Shown in pieces: positions 9,383 to 17,112 of a stretch of DNA of 64,000 bases (the stretch's first letter is position 1; each line of letters begins with the position of its first letter). The DNA is from Clostridiaceae bacterium AF10-41. GTDB lineage: Bacteria > Bacillota > Clostridia > Clostridiales > Clostridiaceae. A model generated the notes under the pieces. It had not been told where the DNA came from, searched no databases, and worked only from the letters and a program-made list of their open reading frames with translations. The stretch is taken from assembly GCA_027686065.1 (NCBI GenBank), contig JAQCTH010000006.1, forward strand, positions 12,682 through 76,681, written 5' to 3'. The translations under genes and the position numbers were made by a program.

Positions 9383-10225
9383 ATGACTATAAATTATATA
9401 TCAAAAGCAGATAAATTATTTAAAGAGGCGTTAAATGATATTCTTACAACCGGAGTGAGCACAGAAGGCCATAAGGTAAGACCAAAGTATAAAGATGGTG
9501 CCCCTGCTCACACAATATACCTAAATCAAGTTGTGGAAAAATATGATATTTCTAAAGGTGAATTTCCTATTACTACACTAAGACCTGTAGCCTGGAAGTC
9601 AGGTATTAAAGAAATTTTATGGATATATCAAAAGGCGTCTAATGAACTTTCAGTATTAGAAGAAATGGGTATTACTTGGTGGGGAGACTGGGAAGTTAAT
9701 GGTACAGGAACAATTGGCCAAAGATATGGAGCTACCGTAGGGAAATATGATTTAATGAATAGATTACTAAATGGATTAAAAAATGAGCCTTATACTAGAA
9801 GACATATTATAGACCTATATCAATATTCAGATTTTGAGGAAACTTCTGGTTTAAACCCTTGTGCATTTCTTACTGTTTGGTCTGTTAGAGATAAATATCT
9901 GGATATGACTCTTACTCAGCGTTCAAGCGACTATTGTGTTGCGGGGCATGTTAATAAAACTCAATATGTTGCATTAATGATGATGGTAGCAAGACATGTT
10001 GGTTTAAAACCTGGAGTATTTATGCACGTTGTTGACAATTTACATATTTATGATAGACATGTAGAACAAGCAAAAGAATTAATAGCAAGAACGCCTAGTA
10101 ACAAACACCCTCAATTAATACTTAAAGAAGGTAAAACAAACTTCTATGATTTTACTATTGATGATTTTGAAATGGTAGATTATGAACCTGTTAAACCACA
10201 ACTAAAATTTGAATTGGGGATATAA
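9383..10225 (+). CDS. thyA: Thymidylate synthase
   Basis: Makes dTMP from dUMP using methylene-tetrahydrofolate, in the cytoplasm. The 280-residue protein is a divergent but complete ThyA. The nucleophile C160 lies in the LNPCAF segment, preceded by the Arg pair R139-R140 (TRRHIIDLYQYSDF). The substrate-binding QRSSDYCVAG and the late MHVVDNLHIYDRHVEQ are both present. A good ribosome binding site (GAGGTG) precedes the ATG. dfrA starts 4 bp after the stop, so the two folate enzymes form an operon. They are on the opposite strand to dnaX and the SRP RNA, which they separate. Confidence 0.96.
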   Translation: MTINYISKADKLFKEALNDILTTGVSTEGHKVRPKYKDGAPAHTIYLNQVVEKYDISKGEFPITTLRPVAWKSGIKEILWIYQKASNELSVLEEMGITWWGDWEVNGTGTIGQRYGATVGKYDLMNRLLNGLKNEPYTRRHIIDLYQYSDFEETSGLNPCAFLTVWSVRDKYLDMTLTQRSSDYCVAGHVNKTQYVALMMMVARHVGLKPGVFMHVVDNLHIYDRHVEQAKELIARTPSNKHPQLILKEGKTNFYDFTIDDFEMVDYEPVKPQLKFELGI

Positions 10226-10229
10226 TAAT

Positions 10230-10712
10230 ATGATAAGTTTAATAGTTGCTATGGATAAAAATAATGGAATTGGAAATAAAAATAAGTTACTTACACATAT
10301 TTCTGAAGATTTAAGGTATTTTAAAAAAGTAACCGATGGACATACGATTGTAATGGGATATAATACCTATATGTCATTACCTAAAAGGCCCTTACCTAAT
10401 AGAAGAAATATTGTCCTCACTACTAGACATTCAGAATTAGAAGGAGCTCTAGTAGTTAATTCTATAGAAGAGTTATTAAAATTATTAAATACCGAGGATG
10501 AAACTTTTATATGTGGTGGTGCTAGCATTTATGATCAAATGCTTCCTTATGCAGATAAGCTTTATATAACTCATATTTTTGCTGAATTCGAAGCTGACAC
10601 ATATTTCCCAGGAATTACGGAAGATTGGGAAATATCACAAAGTATTTGCCATAAGGAAAATATAAATCATAAATATCCGCATATATTTACTATCTATACC
10701 AAAAAATCTTAA
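10230..10712 (+). CDS. dfrA: Dihydrofolate reductase
   Basis: NADPH-dependent reductase that regenerates tetrahydrofolate consumed by ThyA. The ATG at 10230 gives 160 residues beginning MISLIVAMDKNNGIG. A longer frame from a TTG at 10209 would overlap thyA and lacks a spaced ribosome site, whereas GGGGA sits correctly before 10230. Family motifs are I-G-N-K-N-K-L (substrate loop), T-I-V-M-G-Y-N-T-Y (NADPH), NRRNIVLT and FICGGASIYDQML. The gene ends at a strong terminator. Confidence 0.96.
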   Translation: MISLIVAMDKNNGIGNKNKLLTHISEDLRYFKKVTDGHTIVMGYNTYMSLPKRPLPNRRNIVLTTRHSELEGALVVNSIEELLKLLNTEDETFICGGASIYDQMLPYADKLYITHIFAEFEADTYFPGITEDWEISQSICHKENINHKYPHIFTIYTKKS

Positions 10713-10761
10713 TATATTTTTTACAGTTAATATTCACAGCTTTAATTTCTATATATAGATA

Positions 10762-10808
10762 CAAAGAAAACGAGGGCATCCCATAAGGAATTCCCTCGCT
10801 TTCTTTGT
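10762..10808 (+). terminator. Rho-independent terminator of thyA-dfrA
   Basis: A long stem, CAAAGAAAaCGAGGG paired with CCCTCGcTTTCTTTG, flanks a loop of about 17 nt, 50 bp past the dfrA stop. Confidence 0.8.
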
Positions 10809-10895
10809 CCTATTGTATGTTAATCCTATTGAAGAGTAACCTTTACTAAATAAATATTATATATTTATAAAACATTTATTTTTGTTTATTACATT

Positions 10896-10925
10896 AAAAA
10901 AACCCTTCTCTTGGTTAGAAAGGCC
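10896..10925 (-). terminator. Terminator of the SRP RNA gene
   Basis: On the minus strand an imperfect stem CCTTTCT / AGAGAAGG is followed by a run of seven T, just past the 3' end of the SRP RNA. Confidence 0.7.
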
Positions 10926-10935
10926 TAAAATTAAA

Positions 10936-11200
10936 ACCGTGCACCTAGCTTCGACAGTAATTTATAGGCGTTACTATGTAGTTAGCTCTGGCAAGATTTA
11001 TCCATATCACACGCAGTAATCGCTTATCGCTGCTTCCTTCCGGACCTGACGAGGTTCACGCACTTACGTCGTATGGGACCTTGCCATCAACACCACTTGC
11101 ATAGGCAGACCCTACAAATTAAAGCCTAGGCTAGGAATTCAACCCCGCTATAGCGGATTGCGGGTTATAGGGCACCGCTGACTCCCCATCTAGCACGGCT
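10936..11200 (-). ncRNA. ffs: Signal recognition particle RNA, long Gram-positive type
   Basis: RNA scaffold of the SRP that targets membrane and secreted proteins with Ffh. On the minus strand the apical domain IV signature GTCAGGTCCGGAAGGAAGCA is intact. The 5' end (GCCGTGCTAG...AGCGGTGCCC) and 3' end (GGTGCACGGT) match the Alu-domain-containing 6S/scRNA form of bacilli and clostridia, about 265 nt. It begins right after the CCA of tRNA-Ser, so both are probably cut from one precursor. Exact ends are estimated from pairing. Confidence 0.95.
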
Positions 11201-11201
11201 A

Positions 11202-11291
11202 TGGCGGAGAGAAGGGGATTTGAACCCCTGATAGAGTTTCCCCTATACACGCTTTCCAGGCGTGCTCCTTCAACCACTCGGACATCTCTCC
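11202..11291 (-). tRNA. tRNA-Ser (GGA)
   Basis: Class II tRNA with a 7-bp acceptor stem (GGAGAGA/TCTCTCC), a long variable arm, the T-loop GGTTCAAATCC and an encoded CCA. The anticodon loop CTGGAAA gives GGA. It lies directly upstream of the SRP RNA, the usual clostridial arrangement. Confidence 0.97.
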
Positions 11292-11425
11292 ATAATATAG
11301 TTATTTAATTTTAACTACTGCTATATATTATCATATACTAATTCATATTGCAACATTTAAAACTTTGCCATATTTCTATTGATTATTATTTATTAAATTT
11401 TCAAATTTATACTTATATAATAATA

Positions 11426-11459
11426 AATCAAAAGATAAGTAAAAACCTATCCTTTGATT
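11426..11459 (-). terminator. Hairpin downstream of lgt
   Basis: Inverted repeat AATCAAAaGATAaG / CTATCcTTTGATT just after the lgt stop, with T-rich sequence on the minus strand. Confidence 0.45.
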
Positions 11460-11475
11460 ATATACAGATTAGATA

Positions 11476-12243
11476 TTATATAGACTTTTTCTTATTGCTT
11501 ACTAAAAAAATTAAAATTATTCCTAATAATACTCCTAACAAGCTTACTATTTGAGCTGTTCTTAAGCCCATAAACATTAAACTATCAGTTCTTAGTCCTT
11601 CTATAAAAAATCTACCTATTGAATATAAAATCATATATCCTCCAAGTATGATTCCATCCTTTCCTTCCTTCTTCTTAAGAAGTACATATACTAATATTAA
11701 ACAAACCAGTATATTCCATATTGATTCATATAAAAATGTTGGATGATAATAAGTTCCTTTTATCAACATTCCATTTTGAATAAACTCTGGAAATTTACTT
11801 ATAAATTCTTTTGATACAGGGCCTCCATGAGCTTCTTGATTCATGAAATTTCCCCATCTTCCTATTGCTTGTGCCAATATAACTCCTGGCATTATGACAT
11901 CTACATATTTAAAAAAGTTTATCTTTTTATACTTTGCAAATATATATCCTGATAATAAAGCGGCTATAACCCCTCCATGTATTGCCATTCCACCATTTCT
12001 TGTATTAATTATATCCATAAATGAATGATAATTTTCATATTCAAATGCTACATAATATAATCTTGCTCCAATTATTGATATTGGAAACGTGACTAAAAAT
12101 GCATCTATTATAATATCATAATTTAGTTCTTTTTTGTTAGATAGAATGTATATTAACAGCATTGCTCCTAATACTCCAAGTGATATTATTATTCCATACC
12201 ATCTTATTTCTAAACCAAATAATTCAAAAGCTACTGGATTCAT
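11476..12243 (-). CDS. lgt: Prolipoprotein diacylglyceryl transferase
   Basis: Membrane enzyme that adds diacylglycerol from phosphatidylglycerol to the lipobox cysteine of prolipoproteins, the first step of lipoprotein maturation. It has 255 residues and seven predicted membrane segments. The signature GGMAIHGGVIAALL is followed by the catalytic-region motif GRWGNFMNQEAHGGP and the late GRFFIEGLRTDSL. Length is standard. It is transcribed toward tRNA-Ser and lies about 115 bp downstream of tadA on the same strand. Confidence 0.96.
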   Translation of the reverse strand: MNPVAFELFGLEIRWYGIIISLGVLGAMLLIYILSNKKELNYDIIIDAFLVTFPISIIGARLYYVAFEYENYHSFMDIINTRNGGMAIHGGVIAALLSGYIFAKYKKINFFKYVDVIMPGVILAQAIGRWGNFMNQEAHGGPVSKEFISKFPEFIQNGMLIKGTYYHPTFLYESIWNILVCLILVYVLLKKKEGKDGIILGGYMILYSIGRFFIEGLRTDSLMFMGLRTAQIVSLLGVLLGIILIFLVSNKKKSI

Positions 12244-12357
12244 CCTTTTTCCTCCTCTAATAGTAATTATCTTAATTATATTACTTCATAAATAATTATA
12301 CCAATTAATTATAAATAAAATATAAATAAATTATAAATTTATAAAATATCTAACTTA

Positions 12358-12798
12358 CTATTTATTTCTTTTTTTCGTAAAAAATGAAGTTAATAAATCA
12401 CTACATTTCTGGTTATAACACCACTTTATATCTACATACCAATTAAAAATATTATAATCAATTAAGTTTATTACAGATCCACAAGCTCCCATATCCTTGT
12501 TAAAAGTCCCTATAAATAATCTTGATACTCTACTTTGTGCTATTGCTGATATACACATAGGGCAAGGTTCTAAAGTTACATACATATCACAGCCTGATAA
12601 CCGCCAATTATTTAACTTTTTACAGGCCTCTTCTATTGCTAATATTTCGGCATGGGCTGTTGGCAAACTTAAACTTTCCTTTAAGTTATGTTGCCTTGAT
12701 ATAACTTCGCCATTTTTAACTATAACTACCCCAACTGGTACTTCTCCCTTATCATATGCAGTTTTTGCTTCTTCTATTGCAATATCCATGTAATCCAT
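12358..12798 (-). CDS. tadA: tRNA-specific adenosine deaminase
   Basis: Deaminates A34 of tRNA-Arg(ACG) to inosine so one tRNA reads CGU/CGC/CGA. The 146-residue protein has the zinc and catalytic HAE at 49-51 (AHAEILAIEEAC) and PCPMC at 78-82 (C79, C82 zinc ligands). The substrate-side motif SRVSRLFIGTFNKDMGACGS replaces the usual GA-x-D-x-K-x-GA form. The C-terminus is basic. Colocation with tRNA-Ser, SRP RNA and dnaX is common in Firmicutes. Confidence 0.93.
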   Translation of the reverse strand: MDYMDIAIEEAKTAYDKGEVPVGVVIVKNGEVISRQHNLKESLSLPTAHAEILAIEEACKKLNNWRLSGCDMYVTLEPCPMCISAIAQSRVSRLFIGTFNKDMGACGSVINLIDYNIFNWYVDIKWCYNQKCSDLLTSFFTKKRNK

Positions 12799-12832
12799 AT
12801 ATTTTCTCCCAATAAAAGATAATGAAAAAATG

Positions 12833-12968
12833 ATAGTAAAACATCCCCAACTTTTTCACTCTTAACTTTTCACCTATAAATTGCTTCACAATTTATATCT
12901 AACCTGTTACCTGTTCCACATTCCCTTATCCCATAAACTGTGAACCGTGAATTGCGCACTGTGAGCTG
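12833..12968 (-). repeat. Dispersed intergenic repeat, copy A
   Basis: About 136 bp between the corC-like stop codon and tadA. On the minus strand it matches the plus-strand sequence at 41957-42100 almost throughout: shared blocks include TCACAG..C.CAATTCA, GTTCACAGTTT, ACAGGT, CAATTTATA, GAAAAGT, GTGAAAAAGT and GGATGTTTT. The body is rich in short CACAG/GTGAA units. No coding frame is visible. Confidence 0.75.
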
Positions 12969-12969
12969 A

Positions 12970-14211
12970 TTAAGTAAATATTCTAACTTTTTTAATTCTA
13001 TTTTTATCTACTTCTTCAACTACAAATCTAATATTATTAAGTTTAACTTCCTCTAATTGTTCAGGAAATCTTCCTAATTCTCCTATTACTAATCCGCCTA
13101 CAGAATCAAACTCTTCAGACTCCATAGCCACACCTATCAAATCTCCTATATGATCTAACCTAGCACTTCCATCAACTATATATTCATCTTCCTTAACCAC
13201 CACTATATCGCTATTTTCATCATCATATTCATCTTCAATTTCTCCTACAACTTCCTCAATTAAGTCTTCTATAGTGACTATACCAACATTTCCACCATAT
13301 TCATCTAGTACAACAGCCATATGATTTCTATTTTTTTTCATTTCATTAAATAGCTCTGTAATTCTTTTAAATTCAAAGGTATAATAAGGTTCTCTCATAT
13401 AATCAGAAACCTTAAAATTTTCTTTACTTTGAGATGCTATTATTAAATCCTTAACATTTAGTATTCCTATAACATCATCTATATTTTGATTATAAACTGG
13501 TATTCTCGAGAATTGCTCAGTTTTAATAACATTTATAACTTCATCATAAGTAGAATTAATATCTACCGCTACCACATCAACTCTTTGTACCATAACATCT
13601 TTAACTTGAGAATCTGCAAATTCAAAAACATTAAATATCATTTCTTTTTCTACATCCTCAAGCACACCTTCTTCTTCACTAACCCCCACCATTGTCTTTA
13701 ACTCTTCTTCAGTTATAAACGGCTCATTAGCTTTTGGATCTCCACCTAAAATTTTTATAAATAAGCCTGATATAGCTGAAAATACAACTACAAAAGGTCT
13801 AAATAATTTCACTATTACATTTATAGGCTTACTTACCTTCAATGCTACACTTTCTGAGTTTTGTTTCGCTATAGATTTTGGAGTTATTTCACCAAATATA
13901 AGAACTAATATAGTCATCACAATAGTTACAACACCAACTGAACCTTCTCCAAAAGCCTTAACAGCAACTGATGTCGCTAATGCAGAGGCTCCTATATTGA
14001 CTACATTATTTCCTATTAATATTGCTCCTAATAACCTACTTGGATCTTCTGCAAGCTTTTCAACTAACTTTGCTCCCTTAACTCCTTCTTCTACCATATG
14101 TCTTATTCTAATTTTACTTAGTGCCATTAAGGCAGTTTCTGACATAGAGAAAAATCCTGACATCAACAATAATATTACTAATAATACTATCTGCCACGTA
14201 TAACTCTCCAA
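12970..14211 (-). CDS. CNNM/CBS-domain membrane protein (CorC/HlyC family)
   Basis: A 413-residue membrane protein. The N-terminal CNNM (DUF21) domain, about 1-180, has three to four membrane helices and starts with LLMSGFFSMSETALMALSK. A CBS pair follows at about 200-330 (VMVQRVDVVAVD; HMAVVLDEYGGNVGIVTIEDLIEEVVGEIEDE). A CorC_HlyC domain fills the C-terminus (FDSVGGLVIGELGRFPEQ). Members of the family are implicated in magnesium/cobalt export and ion homeostasis; the old haemolysin name is not a functional guide. It appears monocistronic and its stop codon abuts repeat copy A. Confidence 0.9.
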   Translation of the reverse strand: MESYTWQIVLLVILLLMSGFFSMSETALMALSKIRIRHMVEEGVKGAKLVEKLAEDPSRLLGAILIGNNVVNIGASALATSVAVKAFGEGSVGVVTIVMTILVLIFGEITPKSIAKQNSESVALKVSKPINVIVKLFRPFVVVFSAISGLFIKILGGDPKANEPFITEEELKTMVGVSEEEGVLEDVEKEMIFNVFEFADSQVKDVMVQRVDVVAVDINSTYDEVINVIKTEQFSRIPVYNQNIDDVIGILNVKDLIIASQSKENFKVSDYMREPYYTFEFKRITELFNEMKKNRNHMAVVLDEYGGNVGIVTIEDLIEEVVGEIEDEYDDENSDIVVVKEDEYIVDGSARLDHIGDLIGVAMESEEFDSVGGLVIGELGRFPEQLEEVKLNNIRFVVEEVDKNRIKKVRIFT

Positions 14212-14544
14212 ATTAATTCACACTCCTAAATTAAATATTTTTATTTTATTATACCATATATTAAAATTGATAATTTATTTTAATATAACTTCTAGTAAAT
14301 ATTCTATACTATATGATATTTACCATATATAGCTTATATAATTAAAATTTTTTATTTATATAAAAAATCTACCTTTTAATTCACATCTCATAATATTTTA
14401 TCCACAACTCAGCTTCATTTTCATGTATATTCTGTGTATAACCTTTTAAATTATCTACATTACTAAATTTTACTTAAAAAGCTAAGTATATACTGAATAC
14501 TATCATTTTTATTACACAGAATAAAGTGGAAAGGTGGTGAAAAA
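14212..14544. other. Gene-free AT-rich interval
   Basis: About 330 bp between divergent genes, extremely AT-rich, with no coding frame or clear RNA structure. It must contain the promoters of the corC-like gene (minus) and of the exported paralogue pair (plus), but no convincing -35/-10 pair stands out. Confidence 0.5.
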
Positions 14545-14877
14545 ATGAAAAGATTTCTTTCAGCATTTTTAATATCCTTTTATTTGATTTTTAATACAGT
14601 TGGGTTAAGGTACGCTTTTTCTCAGAGTAATATATATGCGCAAGGGATTTATACTTTATCTGATTTTAATATATCAAAAACTAGTACTTTTGCTATTCAA
14701 AATGTTTCTAGAACTGACCATATGTATTTATTTGTTTTTGATGAAAACCTAGGTGTAGTAGAATTATTAAGATTACCACCTAATTCACCAAAAGTTGATA
14801 CAGTCCCCATTGATCCTGACGATACAATCTTACTAATTGGTAAAGGAGAGCTATATTTAACACCTATTAACTCTTAA
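14545..14877 (+). CDS. Small exported protein of unknown family, paralogue 1
   Basis: A 110-residue product with an uncleaved anchor or signal peptide at 1-28 (K-R then FLSAFLISFYLIFNTVGL, then a small-residue region ending at A-F-S-Q). The mature part is short and beta-rich: GIYTLSDFNISKTSTFAIQNVS, then YLFVFDENLGVV, and finally ILLIGKGELYLTP. The ribosome site AAGGTGGTG precedes the ATG. I do not recognise the family. The next gene is a clear paralogue, and both ends and spacing suggest a recent tandem duplication. It is probably secreted or lies at the outer face of the membrane. Confidence 0.7.
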   Translation: MKRFLSAFLISFYLIFNTVGLRYAFSQSNIYAQGIYTLSDFNISKTSTFAIQNVSRTDHMYLFVFDENLGVVELLRLPPNSPKVDTVPIDPDDTILLIGKGELYLTPINS

Positions 14878-14960
14878 TAGTTATTTAGTTTTTAAAAAAC
14901 TTAAAAATAAACTTCATAAAGTTTTGTATTTGAATTACAGAGAAAGGATTGATAGTCATT

Positions 14961-15296
14961 ATGAAGAAGTTTATTCTTACACTTTTATTCTATATATATT
15001 TATCATTTAATATAATTGGTTTAACACCTGCACTAACTAATCCTAAAACCTATAAACAAGGCATTTATAGCTTATCCGATTTCAATATCTCGAAAAATAA
15101 CACTTATTCAATTAGAAATTCTTCAAAAACTAATGATATCAGGGTATTAATTTTTGATGAAAATTATCTTTTACTTCAAAACGTAAGTCTGCCTAAAAAC
15201 ACACTAGATATAGATACTACACTTCCCCTAAACCCCGAATACTCATTAGTAGTGATTGGAAATGGAGAACTAACTATTACACCAAAACAATCATAA
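14961..15296 (+). CDS. Small exported protein of unknown family, paralogue 2
   Basis: A 111-residue product from the ATG at 14961; a TTG 12 bp earlier is in frame but sits on the ribosome site. It has the same build as its neighbour: a hydrophobic leader (K-K-FILTLLFYIYLSFNIIGL), then GIYSLSDFNISKNNTYSIRN, FDENYLLLQ, and VVIGNGELTITP at the end. The shared core is G-I-Y-x-L-S-D-F-N-I-S-K and G-N/K-G-E-L-x-x-T-P. Sequence between these blocks has diverged strongly, so the copies may be under different selection. Function unknown. Confidence 0.7.
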   Translation: MKKFILTLLFYIYLSFNIIGLTPALTNPKTYKQGIYSLSDFNISKNNTYSIRNSSKTNDIRVLIFDENYLLLQNVSLPKNTLDIDTTLPLNPEYSLVVIGNGELTITPKQS

Positions 15297-15393
15297 ATAC
15301 TAAAGTTATTATTCTTATCATTGAAAGTTATTTAATATAGTATATTTTAATCACTACTAAATTAATCTTTAAATTTTATAATAAAAAAAAACA

Positions 15394-15433
15394 AAAGCAT
15401 TCAATCCTTTATATTACAAGGTTTGAATGCTTT
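15394..15433 (-). terminator. Original terminator of tRNA-Arg, stranded at the far end of the integrated element
   Basis: On the minus strand an AAAGCATTCAA / TTGAATGCTTT stem is followed by a T-rich run (TTTTGTTTTTTTTT). It lies 1 bp outside the left attachment core, exactly where the terminator of the tRNA-Arg gene would be if the element were excised. Confidence 0.75.
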
Positions 15434-15434
15434 A

Positions 15435-15450
15435 TGGTATCCCCAACAGG
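15435..15450. repeat. attL core of integrated element
   Basis: TGGTATCCCCAACAGG, identical to the last 16 nt (with CCA) of the tRNA-Arg gene as read on the plus strand at 25697-25712. Sequence diverges immediately after it (AATGTTACC versus GATCGAACC). Confidence 0.88.
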
Positions 15451-15596
15451 AATGTTACCATATGTTTTTATATATTCTTTTACATATAATATACATACGC
15501 AAACACTTACATTTAATAACCTTTAAATAATTTTAGTATTTGTGTAGAACAAGCTTTATTTTCATTAATATCGGAGGATAGTCCCTTTGGTAATTA

Positions 15597-16619
15597 TTAA
15601 TATACATATCTCCTTCTAAATGGAATATTCTCTATTTTATTAATGAATTTATTTACTTTTACCCTATCTGCAAATGCATACTGGTTTATATTAGTCTGCA
15701 TAGATACTCCTGCTCCTATCATAGATAAAGTTCCACTAACAATCCCCATATTTTTAATTATTTCATTTCCTATATCTGTACCAATTAAAGTCATACTCAT
15801 ACCAATTGTTGCACCTAATAAACTTGAAATTTGACCTACTAAATCTGTATTTATTATTCTTAAATCATCTAAATAATTATCAAACTTAAAATCTTCACCT
15901 TTATCTAAATTTGTAATAAATTGATTTAATGTTCTATTATACGCTTTTAATAGTTCTTTATATCCATCACTATTCCTTAATTGAATTATTTGCTTTATTG
16001 AAATATCTTCAAGCCTTAAAGGAATCTTTTGCATTATTTTTGCTTCATATCCTAAATATGATTCTATTGTGTTTTCTCTATCCCACATATTATTATATAA
16101 CTGACTTAAATTTTTATATGCTTTTTCATCAGTAGTTAATGTAAAACCTTCTTTTCTTGCAATATTCTCTGATAATGCCCCCATAAATATCAATGCAATA
16201 TCATTATGTATTTTTACTCCTTCAAATACTCTATCTGCTAAATTATTGTCTAATAAAAAATCTTCTATACCAAAACTATACTTACCACTAAATAAAGTAT
16301 AATACTTGTTATTACTCCATTTCTCTGCCAATACTCTGCTGGAAGTGGTTTTGCTAATACTAAAATAGTTTTGAGGTTTTTTTAATATATTTTCTAAAAC
16401 TACAATAAATTCCCTTGATGTTTTCTCTATCTCATCCCACATTGGCGCATATTTATGTAATAAATCAGTTTCATTATTTATATAATTGTATAAATCACTA
16501 AAATACCTACTTTCAATTTCATAAGGTACAATACTATGTATGTTCTCTTTATAAAGCAAAGAATATTTTAACCACTTTTCATTTTTTATCTCAAAATTTG
16601 GGTAATATAACTCCTTCAT
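15597..16619 (-). CDS. DUF6236-like cargo protein
   Basis: A 340-residue protein resembling the DUF6236 family. It opens MKELYYPNFEIKNEKWLKYSLLYKENIHSIVP, of the family form L-Y-Y-P-x-x-x-x-x-D-x-x-W-L-K-x-x-x-L-Y-W-D-x-I-x-R-I-V-P. The body is helical, and a glycine-rich hydrophobic stretch near the C-terminus (about 275-310) could pass through or touch a membrane. Homologues tend to occur on mobile elements; biochemical function is unknown to me. It is the last gene before the left attachment site, in the usual cargo position. Confidence 0.6.
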   Translation of the reverse strand: MKELYYPNFEIKNEKWLKYSLLYKENIHSIVPYEIESRYFSDLYNYINNETDLLHKYAPMWDEIEKTSREFIVVLENILKKPQNYFSISKTTSSRVLAEKWSNNKYYTLFSGKYSFGIEDFLLDNNLADRVFEGVKIHNDIALIFMGALSENIARKEGFTLTTDEKAYKNLSQLYNNMWDRENTIESYLGYEAKIMQKIPLRLEDISIKQIIQLRNSDGYKELLKAYNRTLNQFITNLDKGEDFKFDNYLDDLRIINTDLVGQISSLLGATIGMSMTLIGTDIGNEIIKNMGIVSGTLSMIGAGVSMQTNINQYAFADRVKVNKFINKIENIPFRRRYVY

Positions 16620-16685
16620 ATCTTACTCTCCCTCTAATTATTAAAATAGAATTTCTTCAAATACCATTTCTGGATATTTTTTCAA

Positions 16686-16821
16686 TTAATTCTCAAAAAC
16701 ATTCCACAATGGATGATCTCTGTCCCATATTATGCGGTATTTAAACTTGTCTACCGTAGCAACATAATTCTTAGTTAATGCCTCTCTAATAAACTCCTCA
16801 AACGAATAATTTATATCACAT
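16686..16821 (-). pseudogene. Small gene with broken start (about 45 codons)
   Basis: An ideal ribosome site (AAGGGGGA) is followed 4 bp later by ATG TGA, so translation would stop at once. In the +1 frame a continuous stretch reads CDINYSFEEFIREALTKNY and on through DRDHPLWNVFEN to a stop. Loss of a TG dinucleotide from ATGTGTGAT would explain the break. It lies just upstream of the DUF6236 gene on the same strand and may have been its small operon partner. The family is not recognised. Confidence 0.35.
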
Positions 16822-16896
16822 AAAATCCCCCTTAAATTTAGTGCTCATCCCATATTTTGTAATTAGTTTTTATAATATTGTTAGTACATTAACACT

Positions 16897-17112
16897 ACAA
16901 AAAAAATAGTAATGTTTCAAAACATCACTATTTTGTTCAAATATATAATTAACTATATATGAACATATAAATTAAACACCCGAGCTTTACGACAATCATA
17001 GCCTAAGCATATGTCTTTTCAGTAGCAGTTGCTCGGTTGCTACACTCAATTTTAATTGGCATTGAGTAGTACCAACTCCCTCTTAATACCTCGCTATTTG
17101 GGATTAGCGACC
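16897..17112 (-). ncRNA. Candidate structured small RNA in the integrated element
   Basis: About 215 nt on the minus strand form consecutive stem-loops. TCGCTA/TAGCGA is at 17091-17110, CTACtCAAT/ATTGaGTGTAG at 17040-17069, and a CCGAGC/GCTCGG-closed arm of 58 nt at 16979-17036. TGTTCA..TATA/TATA..TGAACA is at 16934-16965, and a Rho-independent terminator (AATAGTGATGTTT hairpin plus T8) is at 16905-16932. GC content is well above the surrounding sequence and no frame is open. No known RNA family was recognised. It could be a regulatory RNA of the element's replication or transfer, or of cargo. Confidence 0.5.

Noticed and set aside
17091..17110. Lysine or SAM riboswitch in the element
   Set aside because: The stems do not match either consensus, and the nearest downstream gene is a cargo gene unrelated to those metabolites.
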